DNA of 5,249 nucleotides from assembly GCA_001751225.1 (NCBI GenBank), contig MAXT01000360.1:25499-30747 (forward strand), written 5' to 3'. The stretch comes from Desulfuromonadales bacterium C00003107. GTDB lineage: Bacteria; Desulfobacterota; Desulfuromonadia; Desulfuromonadales; Syntrophotaleaceae. Below, piece by piece: positions 1-5,207 of this stretch. The number at the start of each line of letters is the position of its first letter. The first letter of the stretch is position 1. The position numbers and the translations under genes are program-made. The notes under the pieces were generated by a model. That model ran no database searches. It saw only the letters and a program-made list of their open reading frames with translations, and was not told the origin of the DNA.

Positions 1-57
1 TATTTTACTTCGCGCATCACCACCGGCCACCGGATTGGCAATCAGTTTAATTTTCAT
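1..57 (-). CDS. Diacylglycerol/lipid kinase family protein (5' end only)
   Basis: Only the first 19 codons are in the window; the gene runs leftward off the edge. They read MKIKLIANPVAGGDARSKI. The short beta-strand followed by NPxAGG is the nucleotide-binding start of the DAGK catalytic domain (diacylglycerol kinase, YegS and sphingosine-kinase relatives), soluble or membrane-associated enzymes that phosphorylate lipid substrates with ATP. The start at 57 is supported by a GGGGAG Shine-Dalgarno site at 62-67 on the same strand, four bases from the ATG. The substrate cannot be told from this fragment. NAD kinase has a related fold but a different N-terminal motif, so lipid kinase is preferred. 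Confidence 0.72.
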   Translation of the reverse strand, partial: MKIKLIANPVAGGDARSKI

Positions 58-468
58 TACTCTCCCCAGACCGCAAGCAAGACACAACAGTTATGGTCCC
101 ACTGGCACCCGAAATGACTGCCCAGCAAAGCCAATATGCCGGTTTCGACATAGGCCTGCAAGTGCTTTTCCTTAGTTCGCAACAGCTCTCTATAGCCAGA
201 CTAACGCTTCTCACTTATTGTCGGAGGACCGGTGGAAGTGAATCTAAAAGCTCAGTCTTGCTTTTGAGATACCAATCAGACGCGACCTATTCCCCAGAGG
301 ACCTCGACCTTACAACAATCCGCCGACATGAATCTATACGACACAAAAGCATGGGAACCGAGGGCATCAAACAAAAAAAAACGCCTCATATTTACATGGG
401 CGATTGGCATATCAGATTCTTAGTTGGGTTAAGCAGGGAGGAACAACAGCATACAAGACTGGCGGGGG
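58..468. other. Intergenic stretch without a supported gene
   Basis: These 411 bases separate two leftward genes. Apart from the terminator at 373-402 and the ribosome-binding site of the leftward kinase gene (62-67), I see nothing I can name. A rightward open frame (93-491) has no family resemblance, no good ribosome-binding site, and runs antisense over the 3' end of the neighbouring gene. A leftward 34-codon frame (151 to 47) has a hydrophobic middle but no Shine-Dalgarno site. The kinase promoter should lie in 58-372, but no good -35/-10 pair was found by eye. Confidence 0.6.
373..402 (-). terminator. Intrinsic terminator of the small secreted protein gene
   Basis: Read leftward, CGCCCAT (402-396), a six-base loop (395-390) and ATGAGGCG (389-382) form a 7-bp stem with one bulged A. 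Nine consecutive T residues (381-373) follow at once. This is a textbook Rho-independent terminator, 66 bases past the stop codon of the leftward gene ending at 469. It supports that gene being a transcribed unit and separates it from the kinase gene. Confidence 0.8.
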
Positions 469-834
469 TTACCAGACCAGATGCAGCTTGAGACCATAGG
501 TCGGATTCAACAACTCATCGGCCGCCAAAACGATACTCAAAGGACTGGTCGGCAAAGCAATCTGCACACCGGCAAAAGCGCTCGCCTCGGTGTAGGCCCG
601 CTCCCTCAGAAGAGCCGGTTCCAACTCGGGAGGTAGTTCGTTTTGGGTCTCTTTAGAAGAGTTTCCCAGGTTGGCGGGAGCGGCAACCAGAGTCAATTCA
701 ACGTTCTTTGCTGCAGATGAGTAACCACTATCGGCATCGCTTGCGCTAGTAAGACTCAATTCGGTCGCGGAGGCGACACCAGCAGCCATAACCAGGAGTA
801 GCATTACTTGGATCATTGTCATAATCTGTCTCAT
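469..834 (-). CDS. Small secreted protein of unknown function with outer-membrane-like C-terminus
   Basis: This gene encodes 121 residues that I cannot assign to a family. Residues 1-23 look like a Sec signal peptide: an early Arg, a long Met/Leu/Val core, and a likely cleavage after GVASA. The mature part is about 98 residues. It has a low-complexity Ser/Ala/Asp stretch, an acidic Pro/Glu segment (about 70-75), and a hydrophobic end closing with YGLKLHLVW. In that end every second residue is apolar or aromatic and the last is Trp, as in the beta-signal of outer-membrane proteins. The start at 834 has AAAGGA at 842-847 with a 7-base spacer; the frame stays open to 924, but the longer start would bury the signal peptide. 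A strong terminator follows at 373-402. It could be a subunit of an oligomeric barrel, a remnant of a larger barrel, or simply a periplasmic protein. Function unknown. Confidence 0.7.
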   Translation of the reverse strand: MRQIMTMIQVMLLLVMAAGVASATELSLTSASDADSGYSSAAKNVELTLVAAPANLGNSSKETQNELPPELEPALLRERAYTEASAFAGVQIALPTSPLSIVLAADELLNPTYGLKLHLVW

Positions 835-904
835 CGATCTTTCCTTTCCCGCCGAGCAAACTAATTGCTTATACCGGCTGCATTTCTTCTTTGCAGTTGT
901 TATA

Positions 905-920
905 TTCAACAAAGATGCCA
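905..920 (-). promoter_or_regulatory. Weak sigma-54-like -24/-12 site
   Basis: Read leftward, the bases are TGGCATCTTTGTTGAA. Compared with TGGCACG-N4-TTGCW this keeps the -24 GG and the TTG of the -12 element at exact spacing, but the -12 GC is GA. It lies 71 bases before the start of the secreted-protein gene. It may be chance, since no enhancer-type binding site was recognised upstream. Confidence 0.2.
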
Positions 921-1021
921 ACACAAACCGCGCTGAAGGTAAAAACAGCAGCCGGGCCTTTAATATGGCAATGTTACGGACAAAAACCGGTCAATATACA
1001 GACCCAGCCACTAACAAAAAG

Positions 1022-1085
1022 TGTGGTATTTAAACCACAGCCGTGCCCACGAAGGCTGCTATCAGGTCAAAGCACGGCCATTTTT
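1022..1085. other. Cluster of overlapping inverted repeats (terminator or attenuator candidate)
   Basis: Three stems can be drawn: TGTGGT (1022-1027) with ACCACA (1034-1039); CAGCC (1038-1042) with GGCTG (1054-1058); and GCCGTGC (1040-1046) with GCACGGC (1072-1078). The second and third share bases 1040-1042, so they exclude each other. Rightward, the third stem is followed by CATTTTT (1079-1085), like a terminator in the phosphatase leader. Leftward, the first stem is followed by CTTTTT (1021-1016), also terminator-like. The element may be a bidirectional insulator between divergent genes or a leader with alternative folds. It matches no riboswitch or small RNA consensus I know. Confidence 0.4.
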
Positions 1086-1154
1086 GACAAATCTTGACTA
1101 AGGGCGACGACCTCGAATCGATAATCGCATCCAACAACGGAAAACGAAGGCAAT

Positions 1155-1826
1155 ATGACTTGTTCAGAGTTTTCACAGAACCCCACAGAGGGGAGACTTC
1201 TGGCAGTAGGGGACATCCACGGCTGCCGCGATCTGCTGCAGGAACTGTTGCGACAGGTCGCACCATGCGCGGAAGATCAGGTCGTCTTCCTGGGAGACTA
1301 CATCGATCGCGGGCCCGATTCTCGCGGGGTAATCGACTATTTGCTCGATTTTCGCCAGCGATGGCCGCAAACGGTCTTTCTCAAGGGTAATCATGAAGCG
1401 ATGTTGCTCAATTTTCTTGACGGACACGAACGTCTTCGCTATCTGCTGAACGGCGGCGAAACCACCCTCTACAACTACCGGGAAAAGGGGCAGCTAACGA
1501 TTCCACCGAGCCATCTGCAATTCCTCCGCGATTTACGGCTCTATTTTGAAACTGAGCATCACCTCTTTGTCCACGCCGGGCTTCGCCCTGAGGTCTCACT
1601 GAAAAACCAGAAAGAGGAAGACTTGCTCTGGATTCGCGAAGACTTCCTCAAATCCAAATATCGCTGGAGCAAGACTATCGTCTTCGGCCATACTCCCATG
1701 GGCAAGCCGCACCTTAAGCCCGGCCGGATCGGCCTCGATACTGGAGCCGCTTACGGCCGAGACTTAAGTTGTTGTGATGTTATACGCCAAAAAATCTGGG
1801 CCGTCCGGGCGCAGCGGACAGCTTAA
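1155..1826 (+). CDS. PPP-family serine/threonine protein phosphatase (metallophosphoesterase)
   Basis: The 223-residue cytoplasmic protein has the full metallophosphoesterase motif set of bacterial PPP-type phosphatases (PrpA/PrpB and lambda phosphatase relatives): GDIHG (19-23), GDYIDRG (47-53), GNHE (78-81), HAG (140-142) and GHT (178-180). These supply the Asp, His and Asn ligands of a dinuclear metal centre that hydrolyses phosphomonoesters, typically phospho-Ser/Thr and sometimes phospho-Tyr. Length is normal for the bacterial family, and no regulatory domain, signal peptide or membrane segment is visible. The start at 1155 is favoured by GAAGG at 1146-1150, four bases upstream; the GDIHG motif then falls at the usual distance from the N-terminus. 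It appears to be a single-gene unit converging on the U32 gene, with 62 bases between stops and no clear terminator there. No protein kinase gene is next to it, so the substrate is unknown. Diadenosine tetraphosphatase (ApaH) is a less likely alternative, being longer. Confidence 0.92.
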   Translation: MTCSEFSQNPTEGRLLAVGDIHGCRDLLQELLRQVAPCAEDQVVFLGDYIDRGPDSRGVIDYLLDFRQRWPQTVFLKGNHEAMLLNFLDGHERLRYLLNGGETTLYNYREKGQLTIPPSHLQFLRDLRLYFETEHHLFVHAGLRPEVSLKNQKEEDLLWIREDFLKSKYRWSKTIVFGHTPMGKPHLKPGRIGLDTGAAYGRDLSCCDVIRQKIWAVRAQRTA

Positions 1827-1888
1827 GAAGAACCGGCCCTCAGGAGAGAAACAACGCCGCTTTATTAAATAATCCACTCAGCAAACCA

Positions 1889-3109
1889 TCAGTCCGTCGA
1901 TGCCACCGGCCGACGCAGCAAGTCACCGGGTTGGCTACCAGACGGCAACTGCATAAGGATTCGAGCATTGGGTTGCGCGACAGTCAAAGGCAGCTCTTTT
2001 TCGGACGCCAAAGAGCCGACGCAAAAAGTCGCCTGACGCATTCCTGGACCGATCAACTCCAGATCCTCACCCGGGAAAAAACGATTACGTCCCTCGACAA
2101 GCCCTCGCCCATTCTCACCGAGAGACAATACAACGCCAACAAAATCATAACTGCGTCGATAGATAGAATCGCTGCTATGGACCTGAGCGTCCTGGGCCTC
2201 GGTCAAAAACCCGTTACCATAGGGCCGATGACTGATCTTTTCCAGTTCCTGTCGCCAGACAGGGTCACAACGGTAGCCCGCAGGATCGGCCAGGTAGCAA
2301 TCGAGGGCGGCCCGATAGACGCGGGTAACTGCTGCCACATAGTAGCGCCCCTTCATCCGTCCTTCGATTTTAAAACTGTCGACCCCGGCTTCAACTAGTT
2401 GGGGCAGATAGTCGATCAAACAGAGATCGCGACTGTTCATTATATAGCTACCCCGGGAATCCTCTTCGATGGACAAGTATTGGCCGGGGCGTTTTTCCTC
2501 CATCAAAGCATATCGCCAACGGCAGGATTGAGCACACAGACCACTGTTGGCGCTACGATCAACCAGAGCCGCCGACAGCAGGCAGCGCCCGGAATAAGCC
2601 ACGCACTGGGCCCCGTGGACAAACACCTCAATCTCCGCTGTGGTCGTCGCCCGGACCGCCCTGATTTCTTCCAGCGACAACTCCCGAGCCAGATTAACGC
2701 GCTTGCCCCCCGCCGCCCGCCAAAACTCAGCGGCAGCGCCATTGGTTGTGTTGACCTGAGTCGAAAGATGAATCTCACGGTCGGGATCCACACGCCGAAC
2801 CGCCGCAAACACCCCGGGATCCGCCACAATATAGGCATCGAGATCAAGGGGTCGCAACTCTTCCAGATAGCCGTTCAACTCAGCGAGTTCGGCGGGGCGA
2901 AGAGAGGCATTCAAGGTCAGGTAGATTTTTTTGCCGGCGGCATGAACCAAGTCTTTGGCTTGCTTCAACTGAGGCAGGCTAAAGTTGCTGGCCAAGGCTC
3001 GCAGGCCAAAGTGATCCCCGCCCAGATACACCGCATCGGCCCCATAAGCCAGAGCCGCTTCCAGTTTTTCCAAGTCCCCTGCCGGGGCCAGTAATTCAGG
3101 CTGACGCAT
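1889..3109 (-). CDS. Peptidase U32 family protein, probable TrhP-like RNA hydroxylation enzyme
   Basis: The 406-residue protein begins PELLAPAGDLEKL, typical of U32 proteins, and carries the U32 signature at 161-179 (EVFVHGAQCVAYSGRCLLS) and a KIEGRMKGRYYVAAV block (247-261). Cys169, Cys176, Cys192 and Cys230 are spaced like the four [4Fe-4S] ligands described for UbiU. The last 85 or so residues fit the small beta-rich U32 C-terminal domain. Members once annotated as collagenase-like proteases include TrhP (prephenate-dependent tRNA U34 hydroxylation), RlhA (23S rRNA C2501) and UbiU/UbiV (oxygen-independent ubiquinone synthesis). Length and the C-terminal domain favour the TrhP/YegQ/YrrO group, not the shorter UbiU/V or longer RlhA; this is inference. 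The ATG at 3109 is chosen because homologues start here and GGAG lies upstream (3121-3124), though its 11-base spacer is long. An in-frame ATG at 3172 lacks a ribosome-binding site. The gene is divergent from cpoB. Confidence 0.9.
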   Translation of the reverse strand: MRQPELLAPAGDLEKLEAALAYGADAVYLGGDHFGLRALASNFSLPQLKQAKDLVHAAGKKIYLTLNASLRPAELAELNGYLEELRPLDLDAYIVADPGVFAAVRRVDPDREIHLSTQVNTTNGAAAEFWRAAGGKRVNLARELSLEEIRAVRATTTAEIEVFVHGAQCVAYSGRCLLSAALVDRSANSGLCAQSCRWRYALMEEKRPGQYLSIEEDSRGSYIMNSRDLCLIDYLPQLVEAGVDSFKIEGRMKGRYYVAAVTRVYRAALDCYLADPAGYRCDPVWRQELEKISHRPYGNGFLTEAQDAQVHSSDSIYRRSYDFVGVVLSLGENGRGLVEGRNRFFPGEDLELIGPGMRQATFCVGSLASEKELPLTVAQPNARILMQLPSGSQPGDLLRRPVASTD

Positions 3110-3178
3110 ATGCTGCACTTCTCCTTCAAAAACCAGTGAGGAACCAGCGCCTTCCCAGGCGACTTTATCCATTTCGAG

Positions 3179-3192
3179 AATGACGTGTCATT
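3179..3192. promoter_or_regulatory. 14-bp dyad, possible operator
   Basis: AATGAC-GT-GTCATT is a perfect 6-bp inverted repeat around a two-base centre, followed at once by another GTCAT (3193-3197). It sits in the divergent gap, about 70 bases before the U32 start and 72 bases upstream of the cpoB -35. A dimeric repressor or activator could bind here, but I recognise no regulator consensus. Chance occurrence is possible. Confidence 0.3.
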
Positions 3193-3260
3193 GTCATGCA
3201 AGGTAACACAAAAACAGCCTCGGAGGAAAAGGTGCCGGATACTCTTTGCAACCCCATTCC

Positions 3261-3273
3261 CACTTGACAAGTG
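3261..3273. promoter_or_regulatory. 13-bp palindrome covering the cpoB -35 box
   Basis: CACTTG-A-CAAGTG is perfectly symmetrical and contains the whole -35 hexamer TTGACA (3264-3269). A dimeric repressor bound here would block RNA polymerase at the cpoB promoter. No known consensus was recognised. A 6-bp-arm dyad alone is not rare in 5 kb; its exact placement on the promoter is what makes it worth listing. Confidence 0.4.
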
Positions 3274-3290
3274 TCTAAAAAGCCTATAAT
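3264..3290 (+). promoter_or_regulatory. Sigma-70-type promoter of the cpoB-LysM operon
   Basis: TTGACA (3264-3269) and TATAAT (3285-3290) are both perfect consensus hexamers, separated by 15 bases instead of the usual 17. A shifted -10 reading TAATTT (3287-3292) would give 17. Transcription should begin near 3296-3298, leaving a leader of about 57 bases before the cpoB start. It is the best promoter in the window. Confidence 0.75.
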
Positions 3291-3354
3291 TTTCTAACCA
3301 GTTACCTACCCTCTAGGCTCCAGGCGGCGAACTGGCTGCCCGAACAGGATTACA

Positions 3355-4023
3355 ATGCGTTTTGATCTACACTTCATGGCGATACTACTTGCCGGCGCTT
3401 TTCTCGGCGGTTGCGCTGTCCCGGCCAATAACCCAAACAGCTCCAGAGCGCTGAAGGATATTGCTCGATTGAACAGCACTCAGCAGCAACAGGATCAACG
3501 CATCGACCAGCTGCTGCAGCAGTTGCAGTTGCTGGAAACCCGACTGGACAAACAGCAGGCGGCAACCGACAAGTTAGAGCAGATAGCAGCAGAAAAAGGC
3601 ACCACGGGCTGGCAAAAGACCGAATCAACCACCCCGACTAACCCCTCAACGGTCCCTCAAGGCTCCCCAACGGAGCTTTATCTGCAAGCCTTTGCCGATT
3701 ACGCTGCCGGCCGCTACCAGCCGGCCATTCAAGGCTTTAACGCCTTTATCGACAACTATCCCGGCAACGACTATGCAGGGAATGCCCAATATTGGCTCGG
3801 AGAATGCTATTACGCTCTAGAGGATTACCAACAAGCGGTTGTTGAATTTGAAAAAGCTGCCACTCAGTATCCCGAAAGCGGCAAAGCCCCCGAGGCCTTG
3901 CTGAAAATGGTTCCGGCACTACGCCGGGTCAATCAATTCGAGCAGGCTCGGGAGGCACTACAGCTGCTGCTACGGCGCTACCCGGACAGCCCGGCGGCGG
4001 CCAGGGCAAAGGCTGGAAGCTGA
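3355..4023 (+). CDS. cpoB: CpoB/YbgF-like lipoprotein with TPR repeats
   Basis: The 222-residue protein has a lipoprotein signal peptide ending in the lipobox LGGC (Cys20 as the lipidated residue). Residue +2 is Ala, not Asp, which by the usual rule directs it to the outer membrane. Residues 31-80 form a Gln-rich amphipathic coiled coil, the YbgF trimerisation region. After a Thr/Pro linker (88-104), residues 105-222 carry about three TPR-like repeats, with YxxAFxDYxxGRYxxAIxxFxxFIxxYP as the first. CpoB/YbgF is part of the Tol-Pal system; in E. coli it coordinates PBP1B peptidoglycan synthesis with outer-membrane constriction. E. coli CpoB is soluble in the periplasm, whereas this one is lipid-anchored. 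No tolQRAB or pal gene is adjacent: it is first in an operon with a LysM protein. The start at 3355 has AGGA at 3346-3349 with a 5-base spacer. A BamD-type lipoprotein is less likely, given the coiled coil and short TPR array. Confidence 0.88.
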   Translation: MRFDLHFMAILLAGAFLGGCAVPANNPNSSRALKDIARLNSTQQQQDQRIDQLLQQLQLLETRLDKQQAATDKLEQIAAEKGTTGWQKTESTTPTNPSTVPQGSPTELYLQAFADYAAGRYQPAIQGFNAFIDNYPGNDYAGNAQYWLGECYYALEDYQQAVVEFEKAATQYPESGKAPEALLKMVPALRRVNQFEQAREALQLLLRRYPDSPAAARAKAGS

Positions 4024-4091
4024 AACAACACCAGACCCGCAGCCACCCGGTTACCAAAGATATCTTACCTTGTTTATCATAGGGGGTCCCC

Positions 4092-5099
4092 ATGTCCATC
4101 TTTCAAAAAGCACTGTTGCTCTGCTGCCTGCTATTGCTGCCCCTTTCTGCTGCAGCTCAAGCTGAACCGCACATCTACACAATAAAGCAAGGGGACACCC
4201 TGTGGGGCATTTCACAACGCTTCATTAAGGACCCCTATTATTGGCCCAATCTCTGGTCCCACAACCCCTTTGTGACCAATCCCCATCTGATCTACCCCGG
4301 TCAGCGAGTGGCTATTTACGACGGCCGCATCGTTTTCCTGCCTGAGGTCGTTGAACCCGGCGAAGCCGGACAACCGGAAACAGCAGCGGAGCCGGCCCTG
4401 CCCGAACCGCAACCGGAGATGACCGTTAAGGCTTTCAATAGTACCGAAGGCTTCGTCAGCCTCGGCCAGCTGGAGATTGCCGGCACCCTGGTCGACGCCA
4501 CCGACAACCGACTGCTGATGGCCGCAGGGGATCAGGTTTTTATCGAAATCGAAGCACCCGAGGGCCTGCAGGCGGGCGACCTTTACACCTTGATCCAGGT
4601 CGGCAAGAAGATCGAGCACCCGGTAACAGGCAAAGCCCTCGGCCACCAGACCTCCGTGGTGGGCCAGGTTCGCATTGCGGAGAGCACGCCGCGAATAGCC
4701 AGTGCCGTCATCGTGCGCAGCGACAAGGAAATCGTCCGCGGCGCGCGACTCATTCCTAGCCAACTGCCGCAGCAGGAGATTACCTTGCACAAGGCTGAAC
4801 AGCCTTTGAGCGGCTACATAATCGGTGGCGAAAACGAGAAGCTGGCTCTAAGCCGGCATGACACCATCTTCATCGATCTCGGTTATCAGGATGGCTTGCA
4901 GGCAGGGAACATGCTCTACATTACCCGCCCCCGTAAGCGAACCGAAGCGGCCCTGCAGGGTCACAACCTGCCCCTGCCGGACGTCCTGCTCGGTGCCGCC
5001 GTGGTAGTGAGTACCCATGCCGAGACGGCAGCGGTCCTAGTTCTCAAATCGACCGATGCCATCTATGCCGGCGACCGCGTCGTCACCCCGGCCGAATAG
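4092..5099 (+). CDS. Secreted LysM peptidoglycan-binding protein with duplicated C-terminal domain
   Basis: The 335-residue protein starts with a Sec signal peptide (about 1-24, Leu/Cys-rich core, cleavage near AQA). A single LysM domain follows at 27-75 (YTIKQGDTLWGISQRF ... NPHLIYPGQRV), binding the glycan strands of peptidoglycan. The insert DPYYWPNLWSHNPFVTNPH is characteristic of a LysM subgroup I associate with deltaproteobacteria. A Pro/Glu linker (about 85-110) leads to two similar beta-rich units (146-222 and 256-333). There is no catalytic motif of an amidase, lytic transglycosylase or peptidase, so a structural or adaptor role at the cell wall is most likely. The start at 4092 has GGGGG at 4082-4086. 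It lies 68 bases behind cpoB with no terminator between, and a strong terminator follows at 5152-5187, so the two form one operon. The C-terminal part faintly recalls FlgT-like domains, but this is weak. Confidence 0.88.
   Translation: MSIFQKALLLCCLLLLPLSAAAQAEPHIYTIKQGDTLWGISQRFIKDPYYWPNLWSHNPFVTNPHLIYPGQRVAIYDGRIVFLPEVVEPGEAGQPETAAEPALPEPQPEMTVKAFNSTEGFVSLGQLEIAGTLVDATDNRLLMAAGDQVFIEIEAPEGLQAGDLYTLIQVGKKIEHPVTGKALGHQTSVVGQVRIAESTPRIASAVIVRSDKEIVRGARLIPSQLPQQEITLHKAEQPLSGYIIGGENEKLALSRHDTIFIDLGYQDGLQAGNMLYITRPRKRTEAALQGHNLPLPDVLLGAAVVVSTHAETAAVLVLKSTDAIYAGDRVVTPAE
4527..5090 (+). repeat. Tandem domain duplication inside the LysM protein
   Basis: Two protein-level repeat units lie at 4527-4757 and 4857-5090. 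Each starts D-x-[VI]-F-I-[ED]-[IL] and continues GLQAG[DN]xxY (158-165 and 268-276). About 25 residues later each has G-x-x-V-V ending in a [SA]A-x-[IV]-x-[VL]-[RK]S-[DT] strand, and each closes [RA]GxR[LV][IV][TP]P or similar. The DNA also matches locally around GGCYTGCAGGC. They look like an old internal duplication of a roughly 75-residue beta domain, not a recent repeat. Confidence 0.65.
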
Positions 5100-5151
5100 G
5101 CTTTTTCACTCTCACCAGCGACGCACCTAGTGTGCGAACAGGCCCCTGCAG

Positions 5152-5187
5152 GCAAAAAGGATTGAATATTAATTCAATCCTTTTTGC
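5152..5187. terminator. Strong bidirectional intrinsic terminator
   Basis: A perfect 16-bp stem (5152-5167 with 5172-5187) encloses the four-base loop ATTA. The stem runs GCAAAAAGGATTGAAT on the left arm; the right arm ends in TTTTTGC. The inner 9-bp stem followed by T5 (5181-5185) terminates the rightward cpoB-LysM operon, and the A5 at 5154-5158 gives the same arrangement on the other strand. It begins 53 bases after the LysM stop and ends 20 bases before the next gene. Confidence 0.88.
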
Positions 5188-5207
5188 TTGGCCCACCGAC
5201 AACTATT

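Larger units (their letters stand above)
835..1154. other. Divergent intergenic region of 320 bases
   Basis: This gap lies between the leftward secreted-protein gene and the rightward phosphatase gene, so promoters for both should be here. It holds a weak sigma-54-like site (905-920) facing left and a cluster of overlapping inverted repeats (1022-1085). It also has a direct repeat of TTGAC at 1084-1088 and 1094-1098, one helical turn apart. A perfect TTGACA at 1084-1089 has no matching -10 at normal spacing. A GATAAT at 1120-1125 is 20 bases past TTGACT, which is too far. The rightward open frame 891-1097 resembles no known protein and is not called. Confidence 0.6.

Noticed and set aside
47..151. 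Leftward 34-codon frame with a hydrophobic middle, overlapping the start of the lipid kinase gene
   Set aside because: No Shine-Dalgarno site and no recognisable similarity; a short hydrophobic frame of this size is easily a chance result. It would need conservation evidence.
93..491. Rightward 132-codon open frame
   Set aside because: No family resemblance, no good ribosome-binding site, runs antisense through the well-formed terminator at 373-402 and into the 3' end of the secreted-protein gene.
835..924. Upstream extension of the secreted-protein gene to an ATG at 924
   Set aside because: It would put 30 polar residues before a clear signal peptide, while the start at 834 has a good ribosome-binding site.
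891..1097. Rightward 68-codon frame in the divergent gap
   Set aside because: Composition unlike a real protein, no ribosome-binding site, and it crosses the inverted-repeat cluster.
1827..1888. Terminator between the convergent phosphatase and U32 genes
   Set aside because: Only a 4-bp CGGC/GCCG pairing with a 20-base loop and an AT-only dyad (1862-1872) are present; neither is a convincing intrinsic terminator.
2399..3094. Long rightward frame of 231 codons opposite the U32 gene
   Set aside because: It is an antisense shadow of a well-supported gene and its translation resembles no protein family.
3110..3172. Upstream extension of the U32 gene to an ATG at 3172
   Set aside because: No ribosome-binding site before it and the added 21 residues do not resemble U32 N-termini.
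3508..3535. CTGCTGCAGCAG-type repeat and palindrome in cpoB
   Set aside because: It is explained by Leu/Gln codons of the coiled-coil region.
4057..4080. Separate promoter for the LysM gene (AAGATATCTT palindrome and TATCAT)
   Set aside because: The -35 match is poor and the start would fall inside the ribosome-binding site; co-transcription with cpoB is simpler.
5122..5136. Small hairpin CGCAC/GTGCG before the main terminator
   Set aside because: Five base pairs with no T-run; any role is overshadowed by the 16-bp terminator beside it.
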